From positions 1 through 56,778 of the forward strand of contig CACZCX010000005.1 of the NCBI GenBank assembly GCA_902779875.1: a stretch of 56,778 nucleotides of DNA, given 5' to 3'. The DNA comes from an uncultured Bacteroidales bacterium (GTDB taxonomy: Bacteria > Bacteroidota > Bacteroidia > Bacteroidales > Bacteroidaceae). A program made the position numbers and the translations under genes. Positions 28,200-36,786 of this stretch are shown piece after piece. The number at the start of each line of letters is the position of its first letter. Positions within the stretch are counted from its first letter, which is position 1. The notes under the pieces were generated by a model, which saw only the letters and a program-made list of their open reading frames with translations, did no database searches and was not told the DNA's origin.

Positions 28200-28922
28200 A
28201 TGGACATAATTCCTGCAATTGACATAATAGACGGCAAGTGCGTACGCCTGACCAAAGGTGACTACAACATCTGCAAGACCTACAGCGACAATCCTCTGGA
28301 CATGGCGCTCAGGTTCCAGGATGCCGGCATAAGACGCCTCCACCTGGTAGACCTGGACGGTGCACGCAGCAAGCATATAGTGAACTACCCCACCCTTGAG
28401 TCAATCGCCACTCATACCGACCTGACCATTGACTTCGGCGGCGGCATCAAGGCCCGCACCGACCTGGAGACGGCGCTCGGATGCGGCGCTCACATGGTCA
28501 CCGTAGGCAGCACCGCCGTAGAGCACCCCGAGCTTATGGAGGAGTGGATATCGGAATTCGGTCAGGAGCATATCATACTCGGGGCCGATGCCCGCGACGG
28601 CAAGATCTCGGTAAACGGATGGAAAGAGGACAGCGCCCTTGAACTCGATGATTTCATAGGCAGCTATATAAAGAAGGGAATCACCAAGGTGCTCTGCACC
28701 GATATAAACAAGGACGGCATGCTGCAGGGCCCGTCGGTTGAGCTCTACCGCCAGCTGCTCGCCAAGTTCCCCGACATCTATCTCATAGCCAGCGGCGGAG
28801 TGAGCTCCGTCGATGACCTGCACCGCCTCAGTGAGGCCGGACTGCCTGCCGCAATAGTAGGCAAGGCATATTACGAGGGCCGCATCACACTGGAGCAGCT
28901 CTCTGAACTTAGCCAGAATTGA
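28200..28922 (+). CDS. hisA: ProFAR isomerase (HisA)
   Basis: 240 residues, a (beta/alpha)8 barrel. It isomerises the ribose of ProFAR to PRFAR, the HisF substrate. [19 protein letters not shown] carries the catalytic Asp and [15 protein letters not shown] the second Asp; two phosphate-binding Gly motifs are visible ([16 protein letters not shown]). It starts 5 nt after hisH. Confidence 0.96.
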   Translation: MDIIPAIDIIDGKCVRLTKGDYNICKTYSDNPLDMALRFQDAGIRRLHLVDLDGARSKHIVNYPTLESIATHTDLTIDFGGGIKARTDLETALGCGAHMVTVGSTAVEHPELMEEWISEFGQEHIILGADARDGKISVNGWKEDSALELDDFIGSYIKKGITKVLCTDINKDGMLQGPSVELYRQLLAKFPDIYLIASGGVSSVDDLHRLSEAGLPAAIVGKAYYEGRITLEQLSELSQN

Positions 28923-28924
28923 TC

Positions 28925-29680
28925 ATGTTAGCAAAGAGAATAATACCCTGCCTGGATATCTGCAACGGACGCACCGTCAAGGGCACCAACTTTGTAAACC
29001 TGCGTGACGCCGGCGACCCCGTGGAGCTGGGCAAGCTCTACAGCGAGCAGGGTGCCGACGAGCTTGTGTTCCTGGATATCACAGCATCGTTCGAGGGCCG
29101 AAAAACATTTACAGAACTGGTAGAGCGCATAGCCGCGGAGATATCGATCCCGTTCACCGTGGGCGGAGGCATACACGAGCTCAAGGACGTGGAGCGTCTG
29201 CTCAGTGCCGGTGCTGATAAGGTATCGGTCAACTCAGCCGCCATCAAGAACCCCGACCTGATAGACCAGATCGCACTCAATTTCGGTTCACAGGTATGTG
29301 TGACCGCCATCGACGCCAAGCAGACACCCGAGGGCTGGCGCTGTTTCCTGAACGGAGGCCGCGTTCCTACGGAGCGCATGCTGTTCGAGTGGGCGCATGA
29401 GGCCGAGAGCCGCGGAGCCGGCGAGATACTGTTCACCAGCATGGACCATGACGGAGTCAAACAGGGATTTGCCAATGACGCCCTGCGCAGGCTCTCCGAC
29501 GAGCTCACCATCCCCATCATAGCATCGGGAGGAGCAGGTGCCAAAGAGCATTTCCGCGACACTTTCATAGAGGGTCATGCCGATGCCGCACTGGCCGCCA
29601 GCGTTTTTCACTTCGGAGAAATACCAATTCCCGAATTAAAGCAGTACCTTTGCAGCTTGAATATTCCTATCAGATTATAA
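28925..29680 (+). CDS. hisF: Imidazole glycerol phosphate synthase, cyclase subunit
   Basis: 251 residues from the ATG at 28925. It forms imidazole glycerol phosphate and AICAR with His[24 protein letters not shown] contains the catalytic Asp, and [15 protein letters not shown] the second Asp. A TTG two codons upstream overlaps hisA; the ATG gives the family N-terminus ([10 protein letters not shown]) and is chosen. Confidence 0.95.
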   Translation: MLAKRIIPCLDICNGRTVKGTNFVNLRDAGDPVELGKLYSEQGADELVFLDITASFEGRKTFTELVERIAAEISIPFTVGGGIHELKDVERLLSAGADKVSVNSAAIKNPDLIDQIALNFGSQVCVTAIDAKQTPEGWRCFLNGGRVPTERMLFEWAHEAESRGAGEILFTSMDHDGVKQGFANDALRRLSDELTIPIIASGGAGAKEHFRDTFIEGHADAALAASVFHFGEIPIPELKQYLCSLNIPIRL

Positions 29681-29692
29681 TTTTACCATAAG

Positions 29693-30289
29693 ATGGATAT
29701 AAATTTTGAAAAATTGGGCGGTCTCGTACCCGCTATCGTTCAGGACAATGTGACACGCAAGGTCCTGATGCTTGGTTTCATGAACAAGGAGGCGTATGAC
29801 AAGACCGTAGAGACCGGTAAGGTTACATTCTGGAGCCGCACCAGGAACACCCTTTGGACCAAAGGCGAGACCAGCGGCAATTTCCTTAACGTAAAAGAGA
29901 TACTCCTTGACTGCGACCAGGACACCCTGCTCATCAAGGCACGTCCCGACGGTCCGGTATGCCACACAGGTGCCGACACCTGCTGGAACGAGAAGAACAG
30001 CGTGGACCTGAATTTCCTGTCATACCTGCAGGACTTCATCGACCGCCGTCACAAGGAGATGCCCGAGGGCTCATATACCACTTCACTTTTCAAGAGCGGC
30101 GTTAACCGCATGGCCCAGAAAGTAGGTGAAGAGGCTGTGGAGACCGTCATCGAGGCCACCAACGGAACAGACGACCGTCTCATCTATGAGGCATCGGACC
30201 TGATCTATCACCTCATCGTGCTGCTCACCTCAAAGGGTCACCGCATCGAGGAGCTTGCAGCCGAGCTCGTAAAACGCCACAAGGAATAA
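29693..30289 (+). CDS. hisIE: Bifunctional phosphoribosyl-AMP cyclohydrolase / phosphoribosyl-ATP pyrophosphatase
   Basis: 198 residues with HisI at about 1-110 (MLGFMNKEAYDKTVETGKV, WSRTRNTLWTKGETSGN, CDQDTLL with its metal Cys, CHTGADTCW) and HisE at about 112-198 (GVNRMAQKVGEEAVETVIEA). It performs two steps after HisG. hisG, hisD, hisC and hisB are not in the window, so the pathway is split between loci. Confidence 0.95.
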   Translation: MDINFEKLGGLVPAIVQDNVTRKVLMLGFMNKEAYDKTVETGKVTFWSRTRNTLWTKGETSGNFLNVKEILLDCDQDTLLIKARPDGPVCHTGADTCWNEKNSVDLNFLSYLQDFIDRRHKEMPEGSYTTSLFKSGVNRMAQKVGEEAVETVIEATNGTDDRLIYEASDLIYHLIVLLTSKGHRIEELAAELVKRHKE

Positions 30290-30307
30290 GAAACCTTTCA
30301 GCAAGAG

Positions 30308-31030
30308 ATGGACATCATAGATTACCGTAACGTTGAGGTCCGCCAGGAGGAGATGTATGTCCTGGGCGACGTCACCTTCACTGTCCAGGAGGGTGACTTT
30401 GTCTATCTTATAGGCAAGGTCGGCTCCGGCAAGAGCTCCCTGTTCAAGACGCTCTACTGTGAGCTTGACGTGCTCTGCCCCATGCCTGACAGCCACGCCA
30501 TCGTGCTCGGCATGGACCTTCAGAACATAAAGAAGCGCCAGATACCCCGCCTGCGCCGTCAGATGGGCATAGTATTCCAGGACTTCCAGCTTCTTACCGA
30601 CCGCAACGTATTCGACAATCTTAGTTTCGTGCTCAAATCCACAGGCTGGAAAGACAAGAAACTCATCCATCAGAAAATATTCCAGGTACTCTCACTGGTA
30701 GGCATGGACACCAAGGGTTACAAGATGCCCCACGAGCTGTCAGGCGGTGAGCAGCAGCGCATATGCATAGCACGCGCCCTGCTCAACGACCCCAAGCTCA
30801 TACTGGCCGATGAGCCCACCGGCAACCTGGACCCCGAGACCGGCCGTCAGATCATGGAGATCCTGCACAAGGTCGGCCAGAACGGAACTACCATCCTGAT
30901 GATCACCCACAACCTGCAGTGGATAACCGACTTCCCGGGCCGCGTATTCAAATGCGAGAACCGCAAGCTGCTGACAGGAGCCGATCCCACGGCACCCGAT
31001 GCAGAGCCGGAAGAGCAGGAACAACATTGA
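30308..31030 (+). CDS. ftsE: FtsE-like ABC ATPase
   Basis: 240 residues. Walker [10 protein letters not shown] (near residue 37), Q-loop VFQDFQLL, signature LSGGEQQR, Walker [13 protein letters not shown] and switch His in MITHN are complete. With the membrane protein FtsX, FtsE controls peptidoglycan hydrolases at the septum. No ftsX or other permease gene is adjacent; instead the gene lies 18 nt after hisIE and 23 nt before lysC. A LolD-type ATPase is the main alternative, since the families are close. Confidence 0.8.
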   Translation: MDIIDYRNVEVRQEEMYVLGDVTFTVQEGDFVYLIGKVGSGKSSLFKTLYCELDVLCPMPDSHAIVLGMDLQNIKKRQIPRLRRQMGIVFQDFQLLTDRNVFDNLSFVLKSTGWKDKKLIHQKIFQVLSLVGMDTKGYKMPHELSGGEQQRICIARALLNDPKLILADEPTGNLDPETGRQIMEILHKVGQNGTTILMITHNLQWITDFPGRVFKCENRKLLTGADPTAPDAEPEEQEQH

Positions 31031-31053
31031 AGTAACACAAAAACGACCATAAG

Positions 31054-32376
31054 ATGAAAGTATTGAAATTCGGCGGAACATCAGTTGGAACACCGCAGCG
31101 AATGAAAGAGGTTAGCCGCCTCGTCACAGAAGACGGACAGCAGAAGTTGGTTGTCCTGTCAGCCATGTCAGGCACGACAAATTCACTTGTAGAGATTGCA
31201 CAGTACCTTTACGGCGGTAACAAGGCCGGAGCCGATGACGTAATCAACCGTCTGCGCCAGAAGTACTACGCTCACGTTCCCGAGCTCCTGAGCAAGAAGG
31301 AGAACCAGGACGACGTACAGAAATTCCTTGAAGAGAAATTCGCATTCCTCCAGTCATTCTCAAAGGAGAACTTCACCGAGAAGGAGGAGAAGATCATACT
31401 TGCCCAGGGTGAGCTGATTTCAACCTACATGGTTACCAGCTACCTCAAGGAGCAGGGCATCAAGGCAGCCCTCCTGCCCGCCCTCGACTTCATGAAGACC
31501 GATGCCGATGCCGAGCCCGACATGACATTCATCGCCGAGCACGCCGCAGCACAGCTCAAGTCAGTACCCGGCATGCAGATCTATATCACACAGGGTTTCA
31601 TTTGCCGCAACGACAACGGTGACATAGACAACCTGCAGCGCGGCGGCAGTGACTATACAGCCTCCATCCTGGGCGCAGCCATCAAGGCCGACGAGATCCA
31701 GATCTGGACCGATATAGACGGCATGCACAACAACGACCCCCGCGTGGTTGACAAGACACAGCCCGTACGTCACCTCCACTTTGAGGAGGCTGCCGAGCTG
31801 GCCTACTTCGGAGCCAAGATCCTCCACCCCACCTGCATCCAGCCCGCCAAGGCAGCAGGCATACCGGTACGTCTGCTCAACACCATGGAGCCCTCAGCAC
31901 CCGGCACACTCATTGACAACCGCAATGAGCCCGGCCGCATAGCAGCCGTAGCCGCCAAGGACAACATCACCGCCATCAAGATCAAGTCAAGCCGCATGCT
32001 TCTGGCCCACGGCTTCCTCAAGAAGGTGTTCGAGGTATTCGAGACCTACCGCACATCGATCGACATGATCTGCACATCGGAGGTAGGCGTGTCAATGTCA
32101 ATCGACAACATAAAGCATCTGGATGAGATCGTAAACGAGCTCAAGAAATACGGCACCGTAACCGTAGACCACGACATGTGCATCGTCTGCGTGGTAGGTG
32201 ACATGAACTGGGAGAACCTGGGATTCGAGTCAAGAGCCACCGATGCCCTGGCCGATATCCCCGTCCGCATGATCTCATACGGCGGCAGCAACTACAACAT
32301 ATCATTCCTCATCAAGGAATCCGATAAGAAAGCTGCCCTGCAGCGCCTCAGTGACGTACTCTTTAACAACAAATAA
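31054..32376 (+). CDS. lysC: Aspartokinase, monofunctional
   Basis: 440 residues. It phosphorylates aspartate, the first step to lysine, diaminopimelate, threonine and methionine. KFGGTSVG opens the kinase domain; SDYTASILGAAI and IWTDIDGM follow. Two ACT domains fill the last 150 residues and probably give allosteric control by lysine. There is no homoserine dehydrogenase domain. It lies 2 nt before lysA, consistent with service to the lysine/DAP branch. Confidence 0.95.
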   Translation: MKVLKFGGTSVGTPQRMKEVSRLVTEDGQQKLVVLSAMSGTTNSLVEIAQYLYGGNKAGADDVINRLRQKYYAHVPELLSKKENQDDVQKFLEEKFAFLQSFSKENFTEKEEKIILAQGELISTYMVTSYLKEQGIKAALLPALDFMKTDADAEPDMTFIAEHAAAQLKSVPGMQIYITQGFICRNDNGDIDNLQRGGSDYTASILGAAIKADEIQIWTDIDGMHNNDPRVVDKTQPVRHLHFEEAAELAYFGAKILHPTCIQPAKAAGIPVRLLNTMEPSAPGTLIDNRNEPGRIAAVAAKDNITAIKIKSSRMLLAHGFLKKVFEVFETYRTSIDMICTSEVGVSMSIDNIKHLDEIVNELKKYGTVTVDHDMCIVCVVGDMNWENLGFESRATDALADIPVRMISYGGSNYNISFLIKESDKKAALQRLSDVLFNNK

Positions 32377-32378
32377 AG

Positions 32379-33497
32379 ATGCGCACACCGTTTTACCAGT
32401 ATGACCTGGGGATACTTGAAAATACCCTCAAGTCAATCGAGGAATGCACACAGCTGCATAGCAACTGGCACGTACACTACGCCATCAAGGCCAATGCCAA
32501 CCCCCTGCTGCTCAAGCACATCAAGGAGTACGGCCTGGGTATTGACTGCGTAAGCGGCGGTGAGATCCAGGTTGCCATGGACAACGGTTTCCCCGCCTCG
32601 TCGATAGTATTCGCAGGCGTAGGCAAGGCTGACTGGGAGATTGACCTGGCACTCAAGGCCGGCATACTCTGCTTCAACGTGGAGTCAGAGGCCGAGCTTG
32701 ACGTGATTGCCGAGCGCTGCTCAGCCCTGGGCAAGACCGCTCACATAGCCTTCCGCGTGAACCCCGATGTCGATGCCCACACCCATGCCAACATAACCAC
32801 CGGTAAGGCAGAGAACAAGTTCGGAATTGAGATTCCCATGCTTCTGCCCATCATCCGCAAGGCTATAGATAACCCCTGCTTCATATTCGAGGGACTGCAT
32901 TTCCACATAGGATCACAGATCCTTGACATGGAGCCTTACCGTCTGCTCTGCCAGAAGGTCAACGCCCTGCAGGATCACCTTGAGAATGAGGGCATCAAGG
33001 TGAACAGCATCAACGTAGGCGGTGGCCTGGGTATTGACTATGTCAACCCCGAGCAGAACCCCGTACCTGACTTCAAGCAGTATTTCAGCATATTCGAGAG
33101 CGACCTCAAGCTCCGCCCCGGACAGCAGCTCCACTTTGAGCTGGGCCGTGCGGTGGTAGCACAGTGCGGACGCCTTGTCACCAAGGTGCTCTACGTAAAG
33201 CAGGGTACCATCAAGAAGTTCGCCATCGTGGACGCCGGATTCACCGAGCTCATACGCCCCGCCCTCTACGGAGCGCATCACAAGATCGTGAACCTGACCT
33301 CCAAGGGTGAGCTGCAGAAATATGACGTGGTAGGCCCCATCTGCGAGTCATCCGATGTATTCGGCAAGGACGAGATGCTGCCCGAGACACACCGCGGCGA
33401 CCTGATAGCCCTGCTGTCAGCCGGTGCCTACGGTGAGGTCATGTCATCACAGTACAACTGCCGTCCTCTCCCCCCTGCCGAGGCAGGCAAATTCTAA
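32379..33497 (+). CDS. lysA: Diaminopimelate decarboxylase
   Basis: 372 residues. This PLP enzyme converts meso-diaminopimelate to lysine. HYAIKANANP carries the PLP Lys (near residue 38); HFHIGSQI, GGGLGIDY and CESSDVFGKD (catalytic Cys of the partner subunit) are visible. It is slightly shorter than many LysA proteins and ends soon after SSQYNCRPLP, the normal C-terminal region. Next to lysC it completes a lysine unit inside the his operon. Confidence 0.94.
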   Translation: MRTPFYQYDLGILENTLKSIEECTQLHSNWHVHYAIKANANPLLLKHIKEYGLGIDCVSGGEIQVAMDNGFPASSIVFAGVGKADWEIDLALKAGILCFNVESEAELDVIAERCSALGKTAHIAFRVNPDVDAHTHANITTGKAENKFGIEIPMLLPIIRKAIDNPCFIFEGLHFHIGSQILDMEPYRLLCQKVNALQDHLENEGIKVNSINVGGGLGIDYVNPEQNPVPDFKQYFSIFESDLKLRPGQQLHFELGRAVVAQCGRLVTKVLYVKQGTIKKFAIVDAGFTELIRPALYGAHHKIVNLTSKGELQKYDVVGPICESSDVFGKDEMLPETHRGDLIALLSAGAYGEVMSSQYNCRPLPPAEAGKF

Positions 33498-33500
33498 GGT

Positions 33501-34589
33501 ATGAGGATAAGAGATATTCTCCTTACAGCACTGACAGTTGCCGTCATCTCATGTAAAGATGGCGGCGCTGCTGCTTTTGAGGGTTGGGATACCGCTCCAG
33601 CTGACCTTAGCGAGGTCCGTGAGCGCTGTCTTGACGCCCTCAGTATGGACGAGCCCTTCGTGACCGATTTTGAAGGTCTGGACATCTACTCCTACGGAAT
33701 GCCGGTGCCCGGTTCAGATTATCTCATTCCCGATACCATAACCCTAACCGCTCCCGCTTACAGAGGAGCCGTGGACCGATACAACTCCTATCTCACGGCC
33801 CACAACATATGGAGCCAGTATGACCTCTTCACGGTTTGCCGTGACAACGGTTACGCCGACCCGTTCGTAAACATCATGGAGAACATCATGGGATTCAATA
33901 CCGATACTCTCCGTGACCGGTCCGTGAAAGTCCAGCTGGACAAGGCCAAGAAAGCCCTCTGCAGGGAGATCGGTTCGACCGCCTTCGGTGCATCGGACGA
34001 GAATCCTGCCGCCACCTTTGACAAGGTCCTTGAGATCCTGGCCTCCGAGCCCTTCATATCCCCTCAGGACAAGACATGGAGCCGCGCCATAGCGGAGCAG
34101 CTCTCATGGAGGAAATACCTGGACTCCGACTACTGCAGACTCACCAACGGCATATCGTCCAAGGACTCGCTCTCCAGGGTGTTCCTTGACGCCGTAACAG
34201 CTGCGCCCTCACTTGAGGAGCAGTGCGCCATAGCCCTCTCATCGGTCGGAAAGGTGCCGGGTGAGGTGGTGTTGCCGGTCATGCGCGAGTTGCTTTCATC
34301 GGGTCGATACACCCCTTACCAGTTCATCATGTGGCTGGGATGGCGCAGCGCCGAGCAGTATTTTTTCTTTGGCACGCCGCGTGACGCACGTATGGCCGAG
34401 GAGCTCTACAACATGGTACGCCGTGATGCGTTCCTAAGCGCTCTCCGTTATGCCGATACCCATCCCTCCGACAAGACGGCAGCCGTCATACTGGAACTCT
34501 TCTGTACTACAGGAAACATAGTCCGGAACGGCAGCTACCCCTATGGTAACGATGCCGTCCCGGACTACGATATGGTGTTCGGAAACTGA
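33501..34589 (+). CDS. Unrecognised lipoprotein
   Basis: 362 residues. A short N-terminal hydrophobic segment ends AVISC, a plausible lipobox (Cys 18). The mature protein is mostly helical with several Trp- and Tyr-rich stretches (HNIWSQYDLFTV, FIMWLGWRSAEQYFFF), and I see no known motif. It starts 3 nt after lysA and closes the eight-gene operon. Its stop abuts the stop of the convergent next gene: the palindrome TGATCA (34587-34592) supplies both stop codons. Confidence 0.75.
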   Translation: MRIRDILLTALTVAVISCKDGGAAAFEGWDTAPADLSEVRERCLDALSMDEPFVTDFEGLDIYSYGMPVPGSDYLIPDTITLTAPAYRGAVDRYNSYLTAHNIWSQYDLFTVCRDNGYADPFVNIMENIMGFNTDTLRDRSVKVQLDKAKKALCREIGSTAFGASDENPAATFDKVLEILASEPFISPQDKTWSRAIAEQLSWRKYLDSDYCRLTNGISSKDSLSRVFLDAVTAAPSLEEQCAIALSSVGKVPGEVVLPVMRELLSSGRYTPYQFIMWLGWRSAEQYFFFGTPRDARMAEELYNMVRRDAFLSALRYADTHPSDKTAAVILELFCTTGNIVRNGSYPYGNDAVPDYDMVFGN

Positions 34590-35651
34590 TCAGAACTTCC
34601 AGAGCAGACCCACTGACACGGGTACGTCTGCGTAATAATCACCCTGATACTCCATCAATCCCACGCCTGCGCTCAGGTCTATGGCCATGTTCCTGGTAAT
34701 GAACCAGTCATAAACCGCGTTGCATGTGATAAAGTTCTCGTCATTCTCGTAAACGGCAGGTTTGCCGCGGAGCTGGAGTGAGAATGCACCCAGGTCGAAT
34801 CCCACACCTGCGCTCCAGGTGAATCCCGGATCGAACATACGTGCCTCATTCAGCGAGCCGGTCGTAAATCCCATGTCACCGATGAATGAGAAACCGCCGT
34901 AGTGACCTATCCTGGCCTTTACCTGCAGGACGTTACGCAGGCTTCCGGTCTGTGTAAAATACTGGACCTGAGGTGACAGTGATACATACGGGAACCTGTC
35001 ATCGGGCTTATCCCAGTTCTTGACGACAGCCACAAGCATACCGGCCGATGCCACAGCAACGGCAGCCACGCCTATTATGATGGCGGCATCATCAACCTTG
35101 TCAAGGTTTATATCCGATGAGCCTGAACGTCGGCGGTCGGGAGTAGTGACGCGGCGTGAAGGTGTGGCAGGGCGTACGTAGTTGTCATAACTGCGTCCGC
35201 GGTAGTAGGTGGCGCGGTGGAACACGTCGAACCAGAACAGGTCATGATAGAAATCGAACAGGTCTATCATGAGTGCGGCCAGCAACGGGTCGTTGGGGTC
35301 CTCGGTGCGGTATATCTCACCGTTCTCCTGAACGGCGGCATATATGACCTTGTCTATTACCACCTCGCTCACAGGCTTCTCGACCGGAGTCGGATCGAAC
35401 ACCTGAGCCACGGAATCGGGCATGACCAGATCGAACATCTGGGAGTTGGTGTTATCGGTATAATTGAAATGGAACTGTGCCGTTACCTCGGCAGGGCAGT
35501 TCTTGAACATGGTCAGATAATCCAGGCTGTCAGCACCTGTCTCAACCACGCCCCAGACCATGATGTTCTGGTCAATTTTCTCCTCTTTGGCAGCCCTTAT
35601 CGATACATAGGGAAGTATCAGGGCAATCATCATTAACAAACTCTTTTTCAT
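34590..35651 (-). CDS. Secreted protein with probable C-terminal outer-membrane barrel
   Basis: 353 residues. A signal peptide covers about residues 1-20. Residues 25-160 are a soluble domain of unknown type; a linker rich in Arg/Ser/Thr follows (RPATPSRRVTTPDRRRSGSS), then one hydrophobic segment near 190-210 (AAIIIGVAAVAVASAGMLVAV). The last 130 residues are barrel-like (GFSFIGDMGFTTGS, YDWFITRNMAIDLSAGVGL) and end in Phe (VGLLWKF). I do not recognise the family. A -7 box lies 45 nt upstream. Confidence 0.75.
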   Translation of the reverse strand: MKKSLLMMIALILPYVSIRAAKEEKIDQNIMVWGVVETGADSLDYLTMFKNCPAEVTAQFHFNYTDNTNSQMFDLVMPDSVAQVFDPTPVEKPVSEVVIDKVIYAAVQENGEIYRTEDPNDPLLAALMIDLFDFYHDLFWFDVFHRATYYRGRSYDNYVRPATPSRRVTTPDRRRSGSSDINLDKVDDAAIIIGVAAVAVASAGMLVAVVKNWDKPDDRFPYVSLSPQVQYFTQTGSLRNVLQVKARIGHYGGFSFIGDMGFTTGSLNEARMFDPGFTWSAGVGFDLGAFSLQLRGKPAVYENDENFITCNAVYDWFITRNMAIDLSAGVGLMEYQGDYYADVPVSVGLLWKF

Positions 35652-35695
35652 AACTTTAGAATTACATACGGCTATCCTGCCGTCCTAAACCGAGA

Positions 35696-35703
35696 CAAAG
35701 GTA
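35696..35703 (-). promoter_or_regulatory. Candidate -7 box for the 34590-35651 gene
   Basis: TACCTTTG on the minus strand matches TAnnTTTG exactly and lies 45 nt before the start. No TTTG is seen 19 nt upstream. Confidence 0.5.
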
Positions 35704-35783
35704 ATGCAAGAAATTTTCCCTGTCGGGGTAAATTCCCTAAAAGAAAGGGGGAAATATCCTACTCTCACAAATGGCGTCCGCTG

Positions 35784-35814
35784 TTTGAATAATTTTTAAA
35801 ATTATGTATATTTG
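35784..35814 (+). promoter_or_regulatory. Promoter of the binding protein / partner-switch operon
   Basis: TTTG at 35784-35787, 19 nt, TATATTTG at 35807-35814: an exact match to both Bacteroidetes boxes. Expected start near 35821, giving a leader of about 24 nt to the ATG at 35845. Confidence 0.85.
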
Positions 35815-35844
35815 CATAACTCTACGCCCTATTCAAGCATAAAC

Positions 35845-36786
35845 ATGAGAAAAAGCTTAATTATAACCTTGCTCGTCAGCCTGATGGCAGTCACGGCGCG
35901 GGCACAGGAAAAATTCATATTTACTCCGCAATGGACAGCCCAGGCACAGTTTGCCGGTTACTACGTAGCCTTGGAGAAGGGGTTCTACAAGGATCTGGGG
36001 CTCGACGTGGAGATTGTCCACCCCTCTGTAACCCAGTCTGCCATAAACCGCATACAGAACAACGAGAGTCATGCCACCACACTCCAGCTGGCCCAGGCCA
36101 TGGAGATAGTAGGTGACGGAATTCCCCTTGTGAACATACTACAGACCTCCATGAACAATGCCATGGTCATTGTATCGCGCCGAGGCAAGAACCCTCTGGA
36201 ACAGCAGGGTGAGAAGGTCGGCATATGGCAGGCCGGATTCGGTCAGATTGCCATCTGCATGAGTATCAACGACAACCTGGGCTACCGTTGGGTACCCTTT
36301 GCCAACAATGTAAACCTCTTTATTGAGGGTGCAGTCGATGCCACCCTGGCCATGAGCTACAACGAGTACTACCAGCTCAAGCAGACCGGCATAGAGTTTA
36401 CTGAGGATAATGTATACCGTTTCTGCGACCACGGATACAACATACAGGAGGACGGCCTGTACATGACTCTGGAATACTACAACAAGCATCAGGACCAGGC
36501 CCGCAGGTTCGCCGACGCCAGCCGTAAAGGTTGGGAGTACGCCATGGAGAACCCGGAGGAGACTCTCGACATAGTCATGCGCATGGTGCAGAAAAACAAC
36601 ATTCCTACCAACTCTGTGCTCCAGAAGCTCATGCTTGACGAGGTCATCAGACTCCTTCATGACCGCGAATCGGGCAAAGCCGAGTTCCGTCTGCGTAAGG
36701 ACATGGTCGACAAGGCCAGCCGTTACATGTATGAGATAGGAATGCTCAACCGCCCTGTCACATATGAGGAAATCCTAGCCAAATGA
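35845..36786 (+). CDS. NMT1/THI5-like periplasmic substrate-binding protein
   Basis: 313 residues from the ATG at 35845; an earlier in-frame ATG at 35812 lies in the -7 box region and is rejected. Residues 1-21 form a signal peptide (VTARA-Q). The body is a type II periplasmic-binding-protein fold of the NMT1/SsuA/ThiY group: FTPQWTAQAQFAGYYVALEKG at the start and GFYKDLGLDVEIV next. Relatives bind thiamine precursors, sulfonates or similar compounds for ABC import. Here no permease or ATPase is present; the ATGA overlap ties it to a membrane phosphatase, so it may present a ligand to that sensor. The ligand is unknown. Confidence 0.88.
   Translation: MRKSLIITLLVSLMAVTARAQEKFIFTPQWTAQAQFAGYYVALEKGFYKDLGLDVEIVHPSVTQSAINRIQNNESHATTLQLAQAMEIVGDGIPLVNILQTSMNNAMVIVSRRGKNPLEQQGEKVGIWQAGFGQIAICMSINDNLGYRWVPFANNVNLFIEGAVDATLAMSYNEYYQLKQTGIEFTEDNVYRFCDHGYNIQEDGLYMTLEYYNKHQDQARRFADASRKGWEYAMENPEETLDIVMRMVQKNNIPTNSVLQKLMLDEVIRLLHDRESGKAEFRLRKDMVDKASRYMYEIGMLNRPVTYEEILAK

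Noticed and set aside
35845-36786. Binding protein as part of a thiamine or sulfonate ABC importer
   Set aside because: No permease or ATPase is adjacent, and the gene is translationally coupled to a sensor phosphatase.
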